From positions 1-55,111 of the forward strand of contig JAJPJN010000045.1 in NCBI GenBank assembly GCA_021324185.1: DNA of 55,111 bases, written 5' to 3'. The notes under the pieces were generated by a model. It was not told the DNA's origin. It saw nothing but the letters and a program-made list of their open reading frames with translations, and did not search any database. The stretch is from Terriglobia bacterium. Lineage in GTDB: Bacteria; Acidobacteriota; Terriglobia; Bryobacterales; Bryobacteraceae. A program made the position numbers and the translations under genes. Below are positions 42,285 to 50,804 of this stretch, piece by piece (within the stretch, counting starts at the first letter, position 1; every line of letters begins with the position of its first letter).

Positions 42285-45080
42285 TCATTGGTTTGTTTCA
42301 CTGCTTACGCCCTGGCGATTTGGCCCGGTTTTCGAGTTCATGTCATCAAAATTGAGCAGCGCGTTAAACATCATTCGGAACTCGCCCAGATTTTGCCAGC
42401 GATAGCAGGGATTGGTCGCGAACATCACCACACGTCCCTCGCCCACGGGCACATCGAGAATCGCCGGGCGGTTGCGAATTTCGTTGGCGCCGCGCATGAA
42501 CCCGCTCAGCACGGTTTGATCGCCGCCGGGGAAGCGCATCAGAATCTGCTGCTCGCGGTCATTTTGCGGAACGGCCAGCAGCGGCCCGTTTGCATAACGC
42601 ACCGGCATCGTTTTATCGGTGTAGCCGTAGAAGATCGGGTGATGCGGGCGGAGGACTTCTGCTTCCACAATAGGACCCGGAGCATAAAACTGCGCGGACG
42701 TGTGGGCTGCTTCCACTCGCCGGGTAAGCCCGAATTCCGCCGGGAAATAACTTGCCACCCCAAGGGTGATCAGAACGCCGCCTTTGTCCACAAATTTCTG
42801 GAACTCGACGACGCCATCCAGGCCCATACCACCCGTGATGTCAGGCGATGATCCGTAGTCGCCAAGGTACTTGAAGCGATCGGTCTTCGTGTATGCGAGC
42901 GGGATCTTCTTGGGCTCAATATCAAATACCAGTTGCTTGGCTGTGCGTCCCTGGTTCGGGATCAGAATCACATCGTAGGCCGAGCGCAGATCGCCTTGCT
43001 TGACACGCTCTTTGAAGATCAGGTCGTACGGCACATCATAGTGATCAAAGGCGTAGCGAACCCAGCCGACGTCCTGCGTGCTGCCCCAAGTGCTGTAAAT
43101 GGCCACGCGCGGTACGTTCGCATCGTGCGTGGGCACGGAAGGCGCCGCGGCGAGCGCGACCGCCGTCAGGCCGAGCGGCTGGAGGGCCGTTTTCAGTTTG
43201 TCTGCCGCATTCGCCGGCACAAGGAAAGAACCGGCGGGAATCGTCTGATTGCCCGATTTAAACTCCTGCTCGGCGATCTTGACCGGGACATCTTTCAAGC
43301 GCCAGCGCAATGTGGCCATTTCGACAGCGCCGTTGTCCAGCACCGCGAAGCCGGCGCTTGCCGCTGTGCCGGTGACAGCGCCCTTCGGCTCGAAGCGGTC
43401 TACAGCTTCTACCGGCACATCGAGGAGCTTGGGGTCGGCGCTTTCCACCACCTTCGTGTGTGTCATCAGCCCCATCGTCCAGGCGGCATCATCGTAGGTG
43501 CGCAGATTGGCGTCGGGATAGATCTGCTTTTCAAGCAGAATTTTCGCTAAGCGCCCGTACGGTTGATTGCGTTTAATAACAAACGAACCGGCGGGGAAGG
43601 TACCTTCTTTCAGGGTGACGGCGTTATTCGCGCGGCCGATTTCTATACCTTGCAGGCGCAGAACATTCACCACAAAAGCAATGCGCGTCGGGTCCGCCTG
43701 ATCTTCGGGAATGACGTATCCGTACGGCGCATCCTTTTTGCCGGATTCAATCGAATTGCGGCTCTTGCGATAAAAATCGTCAAGGACCACTTGCGGAAAC
43801 GCCGAGGTCATCTGCAATGCGGTCAGAACGCCAGTCTCCATGTAATTCGTGTTATTGCGCATTGACCAATCGGTTTCTTTGTACGGCGGCAAAGGACGAT
43901 ACCATTCGCGCTCGGTCGGCGGCCCGCCACGTTCCGGTCCACCGGCCCCGCCCCCGGCTGCAAGACTGGCGCCAGGGCCACCGCCCGGACCAAATCCGCC
44001 ACTGATGTGGCGATGCATGGTGTTGGCGCCGCCATTACCGAAGGTTTCGTACATGCGCAGCATGCCGTTGTGATTCGAAGACATGAAGCCCAAGTAACCC
44101 GGCGACCACATATCGACGAATGCGTGCGTCCACACGCCCGGCATGCCGTATTTGATCATTTGCGCCATCTCAAAATTGGCAAACCAGGGTAGTTCGCCGT
44201 ACAAGATCGGATCAAGCGTGGGATTCTGCGGCGCCTGCCCGCTGAAGGTGTACATAAACGGCTCGGATTCATGCAGCTCGTGCATGATGGGCGGATGCCA
44301 TTGCAGGTACCAGCGCAACAGGTTACGCATCGGTATTTGCGAATAATTGATGTCGCGGTTGTCGTCATGGAAGATGTATTTGCCCCAATAGGGAGGGCCG
44401 CCCATGTTGTCCTGCTCGCCGGTTTCGTTGATCTTGTAGCGGTAATACCAGTCTGTGTAGCGGTCGCGGCCGTCGGGATCGGCTGCCGGATAAATAGAAA
44501 CGATCACGTGATCGCGAATGCCTTTGATGATGGGAGTCTCCTCGGTCGCGAGCCGGTATGCCAGTTCCATCAGCATCTCCGGCGGGCCCGTCTCGCCGCT
44601 GTGCAGGCCACCCATAACGGTATAGAGCGGCTTCGCTTTCGCAATAATCTCCTGTGCCTGCGCTTCGGTCAGGTTTCGCGGGTCGGCGAGTTGCGCCAGA
44701 TATTTGCGATAGGTCTCCAGGTTCTGAATGCTCTCTTCCGAGCCGACGAAGACCATAATGCATTCGCGCCCTTCATCCGTTTTGCCGATATCGATCACCT
44801 TCACGCGCGGCGATTTTTGCGCCAGCGTGCGGTAATAGCGCAGCAGGTCTTCGTAATACGTCAGGTGCTTGGGCGCGCCCACGTAATAGCCCAGCAGATC
44901 TTTGGGCGACGGGACGGTGGCGGATTTGGGCAAGTGATCGACCAGGGGGCTGGAAAATTCGGGCCGGGTCGTCCATTCTTTTTGGGCCTTGGCGAAATCG
45001 GGGTCCATCTGCTGCGCGGAGGCAATGCAGGCGAGCGCCAGTGCGCACGGCAGTAGCCGGAGCAGGAAATTACGATGCAT
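42285..45080 (-). CDS. Large secreted M14 zinc carboxypeptidase-like protein, paralog
   Basis: A 931-residue protein with a signal peptide (LLPCALALACIASAQQ). The M14 site is complete: HSGE in GGLHSGETG for zinc, HDDNRD for substrate binding, HELHE as the third ligand, and Glu in RMYETFG as the base. The C-terminal part again has an amidotransferase-like region (YDVILIPNQG, FVDKGGVLITLG). A Gly/Pro-rich insertion (GGFGPGGGPG and GGGAGG words) lies near residue 375. The frame is open to 45101; ATG 45080 begins the signal peptide cleanly. Architecture matches the gene at 21196-24189, so the two are ancient duplicates. Likely an extracellular or periplasmic peptide hydrolase. Confidence 0.9.
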   Translation of the reverse strand: MHRNFLLRLLPCALALACIASAQQMDPDFAKAQKEWTTRPEFSSPLVDHLPKSATVPSPKDLLGYYVGAPKHLTYYEDLLRYYRTLAQKSPRVKVIDIGKTDEGRECIMVFVGSEESIQNLETYRKYLAQLADPRNLTEAQAQEIIAKAKPLYTVMGGLHSGETGPPEMLMELAYRLATEETPIIKGIRDHVIVSIYPAADPDGRDRYTDWYYRYKINETGEQDNMGGPPYWGKYIFHDDNRDINYSQIPMRNLLRWYLQWHPPIMHELHESEPFMYTFSGQAPQNPTLDPILYGELPWFANFEMAQMIKYGMPGVWTHAFVDMWSPGYLGFMSSNHNGMLRMYETFGNGGANTMHRHISGGFGPGGGPGASLAAGGGAGGPERGGPPTEREWYRPLPPYKETDWSMRNNTNYMETGVLTALQMTSAFPQVVLDDFYRKSRNSIESGKKDAPYGYVIPEDQADPTRIAFVVNVLRLQGIEIGRANNAVTLKEGTFPAGSFVIKRNQPYGRLAKILLEKQIYPDANLRTYDDAAWTMGLMTHTKVVESADPKLLDVPVEAVDRFEPKGAVTGTAASAGFAVLDNGAVEMATLRWRLKDVPVKIAEQEFKSGNQTIPAGSFLVPANAADKLKTALQPLGLTAVALAAAPSVPTHDANVPRVAIYSTWGSTQDVGWVRYAFDHYDVPYDLIFKERVKQGDLRSAYDVILIPNQGRTAKQLVFDIEPKKIPLAYTKTDRFKYLGDYGSSPDITGGMGLDGVVEFQKFVDKGGVLITLGVASYFPAEFGLTRRVEAAHTSAQFYAPGPIVEAEVLRPHHPIFYGYTDKTMPVRYANGPLLAVPQNDREQQILMRFPGGDQTVLSGFMRGANEIRNRPAILDVPVGEGRVVMFATNPCYRWQNLGEFRMMFNALLNFDDMNSKTGPNRQGVSSETNQ

Positions 45081-45399
45081 AGTGGACTTTATTATATTCA
45101 TCAGCCAGGCAGAGCCTCATCGTTTTCAGGCCGCCCCGAACGCCAAGTCAGAGAATGCAAGGGAGCCTCACCGCCGGCGGATCTCGCGTTCATCAGTGGT
45201 GGGCAAAACGGCGGCGCGTGCCGTTGCCGGTTTGGAGGCACGTTACGATGAGCGTTTGCGCGGCGTTGGATGTGTTTAGCAGGGCGATCAAAGGGAACCG
45301 CCTGCGGAGGGCGCCACCGCTCTGTACGCGGCGGGCATCATACCTGATCCCGTCATCGCAACCTTTGACGGATACCCGGCGGCGTCGCCCCATGGCCGG
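45081..45399. other. Gene-free stretch
   Basis: About 320 bases between the M14 gene and the next small frame. Both strands carry only short frames with Arg-rich low-quality translations (up to 82 codons) and no Shine-Dalgarno or family similarity. No tRNA, insertion sequence ends or clear terminator is seen. It may hold the M14 promoter near its left end and decayed sequence on the right. Confidence 0.5.
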
Positions 45400-45702
45400 T
45401 TAGTCCTTTACCGGATAATCTAGGAATAACTTCGATTTCCGGGTGATGGTGTCTCGCGTAGCGTCTGCGTTTTGGATGCCGTTGGCACCGGTGGAGAAAT
45501 CAAGCTCCATCTTGATGTACTCACACTCCCGATAAACGTATCGGCTATGTTCTCTGAATTGAGGTCCTCCGTCGTCCTTGAACGCTTGCTCCACATCCTT
45601 ACGCAACATGCCTAGGTTGAGTTTCCCGTATGCGCGAAGGGCCCGTTCGATGAGGTCGCAATTCGTATCTGCGATGGCAAGCGCAGTGGGACGGAGCAGC
45701 AA
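45400..45702 (-). CDS. Small hypothetical protein, possibly truncated
   Basis: A 100-residue frame with a well-formed, protein-like translation: LIERALRAYGKLNLGMLRKDV, then HSRYVYRECEYIKMELDF and a C-terminal SKLFLDYPVKD. The start is TTG and an in-frame stop lies only 18 bases upstream, so the N-terminus is short or lost; a signal peptide would be expected from the upstream word LLLRPTALAIADTNC but is incomplete. I do not recognise a characterised family. It could be a remnant of a longer secreted protein. Confidence 0.45.
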   Translation of the reverse strand: MLLRPTALAIADTNCDLIERALRAYGKLNLGMLRKDVEQAFKDDGGPQFREHSRYVYRECEYIKMELDFSTGANGIQNADATRDTITRKSKLFLDYPVKD

Positions 45703-45849
45703 CGCAGCGGCTCCGTACTAGCCTGCAGAGTGAGTCTTCTTCTGGATATTTTCATTCGGGTAGTGTAGTTGTGGCCGTCTGACCGGGCTAGCGCACGGCC
45801 CAGGCGTTCTTCGGCCAGAGTGCGGCCATCGTGTGGCGCGGCGTCCTGA

Positions 45850-47022
45850 TCAGACTGCAGGGAGCGCTTCGAGCACCTGCTCGATTTCTTCTGAACTGAT
45901 GTAAAAATGCGGCGAGAGACGCACCCAGCCCTGACGTGGCGCGGCTGAAATCCTTTGCTGCTTCAACTGGCTCACGATCACCCGGGCGTCCAGATGCGGA
46001 TGGCGCAATGTCACTATTCCCGAACCGGTTTTCGCGTCGCGTGGCACCATCACCTCGTAGCCTTTCTGGCGCGCTCCTGCTTCGAGTTGGCCTGCCAGGC
46101 GCATGACGGCGGCGGAAATATTCCCGATTCCGACTTCCAACAAAAAATCGAGCGCTGCGCGCAAGCCGAAACAGCTAACGGTGTTCAGCGTGCCGCATTC
46201 GTAACGCCCGGCGTCCGGGCGCAGAGTCATGTCGCGCGAGGCGTAATCGGCATAGTTGGCCGGATTGGTCCAGCCAAATTCGGATGGCTCAATGGCGTCC
46301 AGCCATTTGCGCCGTATATATAGGACGCCATTGCCTTCGGGTCCGAGCATCCATTTATGCCCGTCGGCAGCCAGCGCATCGATATGGCTCGCTTCGACAT
46401 CGAGCGGCAACGCGCCCAAGCCCTGAATGGCATCCACTAAGAAAAAGCAGTTGTGCTCATGGCATAACTTGCCAATAGCGTCCAGATCAACCCGAAACCC
46501 GCTCAGGTAGTTGACAAAGCTGATGGCGAGCAATCGAGCGCCGGGTATAGCAGCGGCGATCGCCTCCAGCGGATCGTAAATCGATAGCCAGGTTATCTGT
46601 ACGCCGCGTGTTTCCAAACGAAGCCACGGGTAATAATTGGACGGAAACTCTTCGCGAAAGGCAATCACGCGGTCGCCGGGCCGCCAATCGAGCCCAAGCG
46701 CGACGGTAGCAATGCCTTCCGAGGTATTCTTCACGATTGCGATCTCATGGGGCGAAGCGTTGATCAGCCGGGCGGCGCTGCGGCGAAGACCGTCGTAGCT
46801 CTCCAGCCAGCGATCGTAATGGAGCGAGCCATACAGGCAGGCATCATCGGTGAGGGCCCTCATGGCCTCGGCCGCCGGCCGGCAAAGCGGCGCGACAGCC
46901 GCATGGTTCAGGTAGATCAGATTGCGAGTGACAGGAAATTGATCGCGATAACGCGTGCAGAGCGCCTCGGAGGCGTCAGCCAGCGCGATCGAATCTTTTT
47001 CGAAACCCATGTTCTTGAGCAT
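45850..47022 (-). CDS. Class V aminotransferase (cysteine desulfurase/epimerase-like)
   Basis: A 390-residue PLP fold-type I enzyme of the class V group, which includes cysteine desulfurases, isopenicillin N epimerases and kynureninases. The N-terminal IYLNHAAVAPL, the KNTSEGI, the LVDAIQGLGALPLDV Asp/Gln pair, and the PLP lysine in ADGHKWMLGPEG are clear. No Cys loop typical of NifS/IscS desulfurases is seen, so an epimerase, lyase or sulfur-unrelated role is more likely. ATG 47022 and ATG 47010 are both possible starts, neither with a clear Shine-Dalgarno. It diverges from the M48 protease gene across 180 bases. Confidence 0.86.
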   Translation of the reverse strand: MLKNMGFEKDSIALADASEALCTRYRDQFPVTRNLIYLNHAAVAPLCRPAAEAMRALTDDACLYGSLHYDRWLESYDGLRRSAARLINASPHEIAIVKNTSEGIATVALGLDWRPGDRVIAFREEFPSNYYPWLRLETRGVQITWLSIYDPLEAIAAAIPGARLLAISFVNYLSGFRVDLDAIGKLCHEHNCFFLVDAIQGLGALPLDVEASHIDALAADGHKWMLGPEGNGVLYIRRKWLDAIEPSEFGWTNPANYADYASRDMTLRPDAGRYECGTLNTVSCFGLRAALDFLLEVGIGNISAAVMRLAGQLEAGARQKGYEVMVPRDAKTGSGIVTLRHPHLDARVIVSQLKQQRISAAPRQGWVRLSPHFYISSEEIEQVLEALPAV

Positions 47023-47128
47023 ACGTTAACGTTTGTGAATCTCCTGTGCGCCATGCGGGCGCGGCGCCCGGCTTAGAGAAACCAGACGTACAGTTGTTGC
47101 CGGATGCCGCGCCGCCGGGCGTTCCGAA

Positions 47129-47156
47129 GTCCCCAGATCGGCTTTATACTGGGGAC
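47129..47156. promoter_or_regulatory. Inverted repeat around a -10 element upstream of the M48 protease
   Basis: GTCCCCAG (47129-47136) and CTGGGGAC (47149-47156) form a perfect 8-base inverted repeat with a 12-base spacer. The spacer and first arm bases contain TATACT (47145-47150), a good -10 for the gene starting at 47204. A protein bound here would block that promoter, so this is an operator candidate. The -35 is weak. Confidence 0.4.
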
Positions 47157-47203
47157 AGACCGTATTGTGCGTTTTCCCGGTCTGTTGCCGTAAAGGAGTT
47201 CTT

Positions 47204-48292
47204 GTGAACCGTATATCCCCTCTAAGACCGTTCGTCAGCGTGGCCCTGGCATTTGCGCTGGCGCTTCCTTTCACCGCTTTCGGTCAGAGCAGCAAGGAAA
47301 AGAACCCGGACGAAATCGGCGACCGCAATGTCAGCGGCAAAGTCAATTTCTATTCCCTCGAAAAAGAGATCGCGCTGGGCAAGCAACTGGCGCAACAAGT
47401 GGAACGGCAAAGCAAAGTCATCAACGACCCGGTTGTCTCCGAGTACGTGAACCGCATTGGTCAGAACCTGGTTCGCAACTCCGATGCGAAAGTGCCGTTC
47501 ACAATCAAGGTGATTGAAGACCCTTCGATCAATGCCTTCGCGCTGCCCGGCGGCTTCTTCTTTGTGCAGACCGGATTGATTCTGCACGCCGATACGGAAG
47601 CCGAGCTGGCGGGTGTCATGGCGCATGAGATTGCTCACGTTGCTGCCCGCCACGGCACGCGGCAGGCAACCCGAGCCGACATTGCACAATTGGCCACGAT
47701 TCCGCTGATCTTTATGGGTGGCCCCGCGGCCTACGGCATTTACGAAGCGTCCGGACTGCTGGTACCCATGTCGTTTTTAAAGTTCTCGCGCAATTTCGAA
47801 ACGGAAGCGGATTATCTCGGCATTCAGTACATGTACAAGACCGGCTACGATCCGACTGCTTTCGTCGACTTCTTCGAAAAAATCCAAACCCTCGAGAAGC
47901 GCAAGCCCGGCACACTTTCTAAAATGTTCTCTACTCATCCTCCGACAGACGACCGCATTGAGAAATCGCAGAAAGAGATTGCCGGTTTGAAGCCGAAGCC
48001 GGAATATGTGGTCACCACGTCGGAATTCAATGATGTGAAGGCGCGCCTGGCGATGCTCGAGAACCAGCGCCGTCCTGATAAGACCAGCGACGATCCGAAC
48101 AAGCCGACACTACGCCGCAACCCGAACTCAAACACGCCAATCGAGGATGAGACCGATCCTTCTAAGAAGAACAAGGGAGACGATGAGGACCGGCCGAAAC
48201 TGAAGCGGCGGCCGGATTCCGGCGATACAGGCGACTCGGGAAGCCCGACTAGTACAACCAGCACCAGTACACAGCCGCCCGCGAGTCTTTAA
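47204..48292 (+). CDS. M48 family zinc metalloprotease, BepA/LoiP-like, exported
   Basis: A 362-residue protein with a signal peptide (VSVALAFALALPFTAFGQ). The zinc motif HEIAH (in MAHEIAHVAARH, about residue 140) and the third ligand Glu in FETEADYLG are present, as in M48C enzymes that police outer-membrane protein assembly. After the catalytic domain (STHPPTDDRIEKSQ) a ~100-residue tail is rich in Pro, Asp, Lys and Ser/Thr with poly-Thr/Ser words, probably disordered. The frame opens at 47165, but AAAGGAG 6 bases before GTG 47204 and the signal peptide fix the start. Probable periplasmic quality-control protease. Confidence 0.9.
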   Translation: MNRISPLRPFVSVALAFALALPFTAFGQSSKEKNPDEIGDRNVSGKVNFYSLEKEIALGKQLAQQVERQSKVINDPVVSEYVNRIGQNLVRNSDAKVPFTIKVIEDPSINAFALPGGFFFVQTGLILHADTEAELAGVMAHEIAHVAARHGTRQATRADIAQLATIPLIFMGGPAAYGIYEASGLLVPMSFLKFSRNFETEADYLGIQYMYKTGYDPTAFVDFFEKIQTLEKRKPGTLSKMFSTHPPTDDRIEKSQKEIAGLKPKPEYVVTTSEFNDVKARLAMLENQRRPDKTSDDPNKPTLRRNPNSNTPIEDETDPSKKNKGDDEDRPKLKRRPDSGDTGDSGSPTSTTSTSTQPPASL

Positions 48293-48302
48293 GGGAACTA
48301 AC

Positions 48303-48332
48303 TGTCAGGGACCGTGAGTCCGGTCCCTGACA
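48303..48332. terminator. Perfect 11-base inverted repeat between convergent genes
   Basis: TGTCAGGGACC (48303-48313) and GGTCCCTGACA (48322-48332) are exact inverted copies around an 8-base loop. The site is 11 bases past the M48 stop and 24 bases from the stop of the small gene on the other strand, where a bidirectional terminator belongs. No T-run follows on either strand, so it may instead be a repeated extragenic palindrome. Confidence 0.5.
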
Positions 48333-48355
48333 ATCGGAATCAGGAAGGAAAAAAC

Positions 48356-48598
48356 TTAACCTGCTACGGCTGCGTGTCTGTACTGGGACATCATCTCGTT
48401 CATCTGGTCCTTTACACGTAGTTTCAATTTCTTCAGGCGCTGCTCCTCGGTCTCATCAGCCGAGGTCAGATAAGGCTTCGACTCAATCGCCTCAATCTGT
48501 TTCTTCAACTGCGCATGCTGCTCGGCAAGCGCCCGGAATTGTTCGTTTGTGGCGAGCAGATGCGCTTTTAAATCATCGTCTTGCGTGTGATTCTCCAT
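48356..48598 (-). CDS. Small DUF465/YdcH-like protein
   Basis: An 80-residue helical protein beginning MENHTQDDDL, with the pattern FRALAEQHAQLKKQIEAIES, then ETEEQRLKKLKLRVKDQM. This is the layout of the DUF465 (YdcH) family of small coiled-coil proteins of unknown role. The frame opens at 48628, but AAGGAG 8 bases before ATG 48598 is the better start. It stands alone, convergent with the M48 gene. Confidence 0.75.
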   Translation of the reverse strand: MENHTQDDDLKAHLLATNEQFRALAEQHAQLKKQIEAIESKPYLTSADETEEQRLKKLKLRVKDQMNEMMSQYRHAAVAG

Positions 48599-48726
48599 CA
48601 AGGGATCTCCTTTTTGTTGAAGTACCACGCCGAGTCTGGTTCTGAGGATTGGAAGAGAATCTGGCCCGGTGGGTGAGAGTGCATTGGTTCACTCGCGGAT
48701 GGCCATCCGCATACCAACTATTAGCA

Positions 48727-49140
48727 TCATTTCATCTTCATGACAATAGCTGTTTCCGGAGGGGCCTGGTAGTACTGCGGACGGCGGCCGATTTCCACAA
48801 AGCCGAATTTCCGATAGAGCTCCTGGGCGGCCAGGTTGGACTCCCGCACTTCTAAAAAGAACTCGCCGGGGTGACGCTTCAGTTCATGCTGAATCAGAGC
48901 GCTAGCAACTCCCTGCCGACGAAAGGCGCGAGAAACGGCGAGGTTCAGGATCTCCCGTTCGCCGGGGAGAATTTCGCGCGAGACCAGAAACCCGGCGATT
49001 TTGCCGTCCACTTCAGCGAGCTGGCAATCGTGCTTCAGGAAATCAGCCGCCTGCCAGTTGGCATATGTAAAGCACTCGTTCTCAATAGCGACCAATTCGT
49101 CCAGGTCCGGCGAGACGGCGGGCCGTATGACCAGGGTCAC
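48727..49140 (-). CDS. rimI: Ribosomal-protein-alanine N-acetyltransferase-like GNAT
   Basis: A 137-residue GNAT with the RimI pattern: REILNLAVSRAFRRQGVASALI (acetyl-CoA loop), FFLEVRESNLAAQELYRKFGF and the GRRPQYYQ stretch, with VMKM near the end. RimI acetylates the N-terminal alanine of ribosomal protein S18 in E. coli; other substrates are known for relatives. The start is GTG 49140, overlapping the stop of the upstream gene as GTGA, so translation is coupled to the TPR-like protein. It is usually near tsaB/tsaD, but neither is here. Confidence 0.87.
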   Translation of the reverse strand: MTLVIRPAVSPDLDELVAIENECFTYANWQAADFLKHDCQLAEVDGKIAGFLVSREILPGEREILNLAVSRAFRRQGVASALIQHELKRHPGEFFLEVRESNLAAQELYRKFGFVEIGRRPQYYQAPPETAIVMKMK

Positions 49141-50780
49141 TGCAGCTTGAGAGCTGTAATCAGCCCGGCGGTTTGGAAACGATCGTCAGGCTGTGCCGAG
49201 TAGGTGAGCGATATTGTTCGGCCGGGCTTCTGCGAACCGCACGTGAGACCCGACTCGCTGACGTTCTTGAGCAACAGCCGGATGCTGGCGCCGTGCTGAT
49301 CCTTTATTTCGAGGCGCGCATTCCCGCCCAGGCATTCGACATTCACCAGCTTTCCCGATAGATGTTTTGACGGCACTACAGCGCTCCAGGGCACGACTTC
49401 TTCGGGTGTGTTGTCCTTGCCGCGATTGGCGCGTTCTTCTGCCGCGCGGATGCGCTCGGCTTCCGCCTGCTGCGCCCGTTCGTCGGCTTCGCGAGCAGCG
49501 TCGCGCTCACGTTTGGCGGCCTTTTCTTCGGCATCCAGGCGCTCCTGTTCTGAATCTGCATATTCGCGATGAATCTGCTCCCGCATTTGTTCGTTCGGGG
49601 CGGAGTCTTCCGCCCGAGCCCAACTGCTTTGCGCCGCTGAGGCTTGTCCCAAGCTGGTCTGAAGCTTCGCCAATTCCACCCACCACGCGGTCATACGCGG
49701 ATCAAGCTGAGTTGCCTTTTTGAGCAAAGCCAATTTTTGAGCCGGGTCAGCCGTTACGAGAGATTCATCGTGAACCGGTACGGCCCAGCGTGGGTTCAGT
49801 TGCTCGGCTCTTTTCAACAGAGGCAGGGCTTGTTCATCCAGGACATCCGGGATATACACTGGAGCGCTGCGGCTTCCGGCTTTGCGGGCGGCTTCGCAAA
49901 AGGCCGTGGAATCCTGGTTTCTTGTCTCGGCCAGAACGCATAAACCCTGGTAGCCGAGCGCGGCGGCCGATCCGCCGGCCGCTACTGCATCCTTGTAGGC
50001 CTTTTCGGCAGCGCCCAAATCATTGACATCAGCGCTTGCGATGTACGCCTGGGCGGATGGCTCGTCCAGACCGTGCTCGCCGAAATCGCGTTTAGGGTCC
50101 AGCGGGCGTCCTGAAACCGGGACCGGCTGCCAGTTGCCGGCGGCGAGATTTGCGGCGGCCTCCTTTTCGAGCGCGTCCGGGTCTTTGCCGAAAGCGTTGC
50201 GCTCGGCCGCGCGCAGATCGGTTCCCGTTTTCAGAGCCGCCAGAAAGACATGGAAGCTCAAGGAGTACTCGAATTTGGTGGCAAAGAGCTGCATGCGGGC
50301 CCAAGCCAGGTCCGGATGCGCCGGCGGGCCGCCCCAGGTCACACGGGCACCGTGCGCCTCTAAAGTGGAAAACAACTCCGGGAGGCCTTTCTCGACATTG
50401 GGCGGCAGTCGCGGCGTATTGTCATCCAGGAGGATACGCGCGACCTGATCGAGGGGGAGGCGCGCTTCCGGAGGGCATACGAAGACCCATTGGCCCAAAC
50501 GGAAAACAAAGCCATTTGGGTTCGTTTTTGCATTTTGGGTCAAAATGAGCCGGATGGGCCATATGCTGGTCAGGTCTGGCGACTCCAGCAGGCCGCCCAA
50601 AACCCAGCGGACTTGTTCCAATTGGGTTAAATCATTACGGGCAGCGCCGATATCGCCGCCGGTATCGACGTAGAACGGCCCGATGTTCAGCTCGGTCCAT
50701 TTATCACGCGCCAAAACCCGATTTGAAAAAACGAACCCACACAGGAGGAGGAGTGAAACAAAGCCAAACCGGCGGAACAT
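49137..50780 (-). CDS. Secreted TPR-like protein with coiled-coil
   Basis: A 547-residue protein with a signal peptide (VSLLLLCGFVFSNRVLA). The first ~200 residues resemble the domain that precedes TPRs in some acidobacterial proteins (FYVDTGGDIGAARNDLTQLE), which in relatives is a gluzincin-type fold; no HExxH is present here. TPR-like helical repeats span ~230-400, then a strongly charged Glu/Ala/Arg coiled-coil at ~395-455, and a C-terminal beta-rich ~90-residue domain with two Cys. Function unknown. It is translationally coupled to rimI downstream. Confidence 0.7.
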   Translation of the reverse strand: MFRRFGFVSLLLLCGFVFSNRVLARDKWTELNIGPFYVDTGGDIGAARNDLTQLEQVRWVLGGLLESPDLTSIWPIRLILTQNAKTNPNGFVFRLGQWVFVCPPEARLPLDQVARILLDDNTPRLPPNVEKGLPELFSTLEAHGARVTWGGPPAHPDLAWARMQLFATKFEYSLSFHVFLAALKTGTDLRAAERNAFGKDPDALEKEAAANLAAGNWQPVPVSGRPLDPKRDFGEHGLDEPSAQAYIASADVNDLGAAEKAYKDAVAAGGSAAALGYQGLCVLAETRNQDSTAFCEAARKAGSRSAPVYIPDVLDEQALPLLKRAEQLNPRWAVPVHDESLVTADPAQKLALLKKATQLDPRMTAWWVELAKLQTSLGQASAAQSSWARAEDSAPNEQMREQIHREYADSEQERLDAEEKAAKRERDAAREADERAQQAEAERIRAAEERANRGKDNTPEEVVPWSAVVPSKHLSGKLVNVECLGGNARLEIKDQHGASIRLLLKNVSESGLTCGSQKPGRTISLTYSAQPDDRFQTAGLITALKLQ

Positions 50781-50804
50781 GGCGGGGTTAATTCTGGTGC
50801 CATT

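Noticed and set aside
44271-45056. 261-codon frame antisense to the second M14 gene
   Set aside because: Covers the region coding for the M14 zinc site and signal peptide on the other strand; shadow frame.
45788-45829. 13-residue frame MAALWPKNAWAVR on the minus strand
   Set aside because: Too short to support, without Shine-Dalgarno or conservation evidence.
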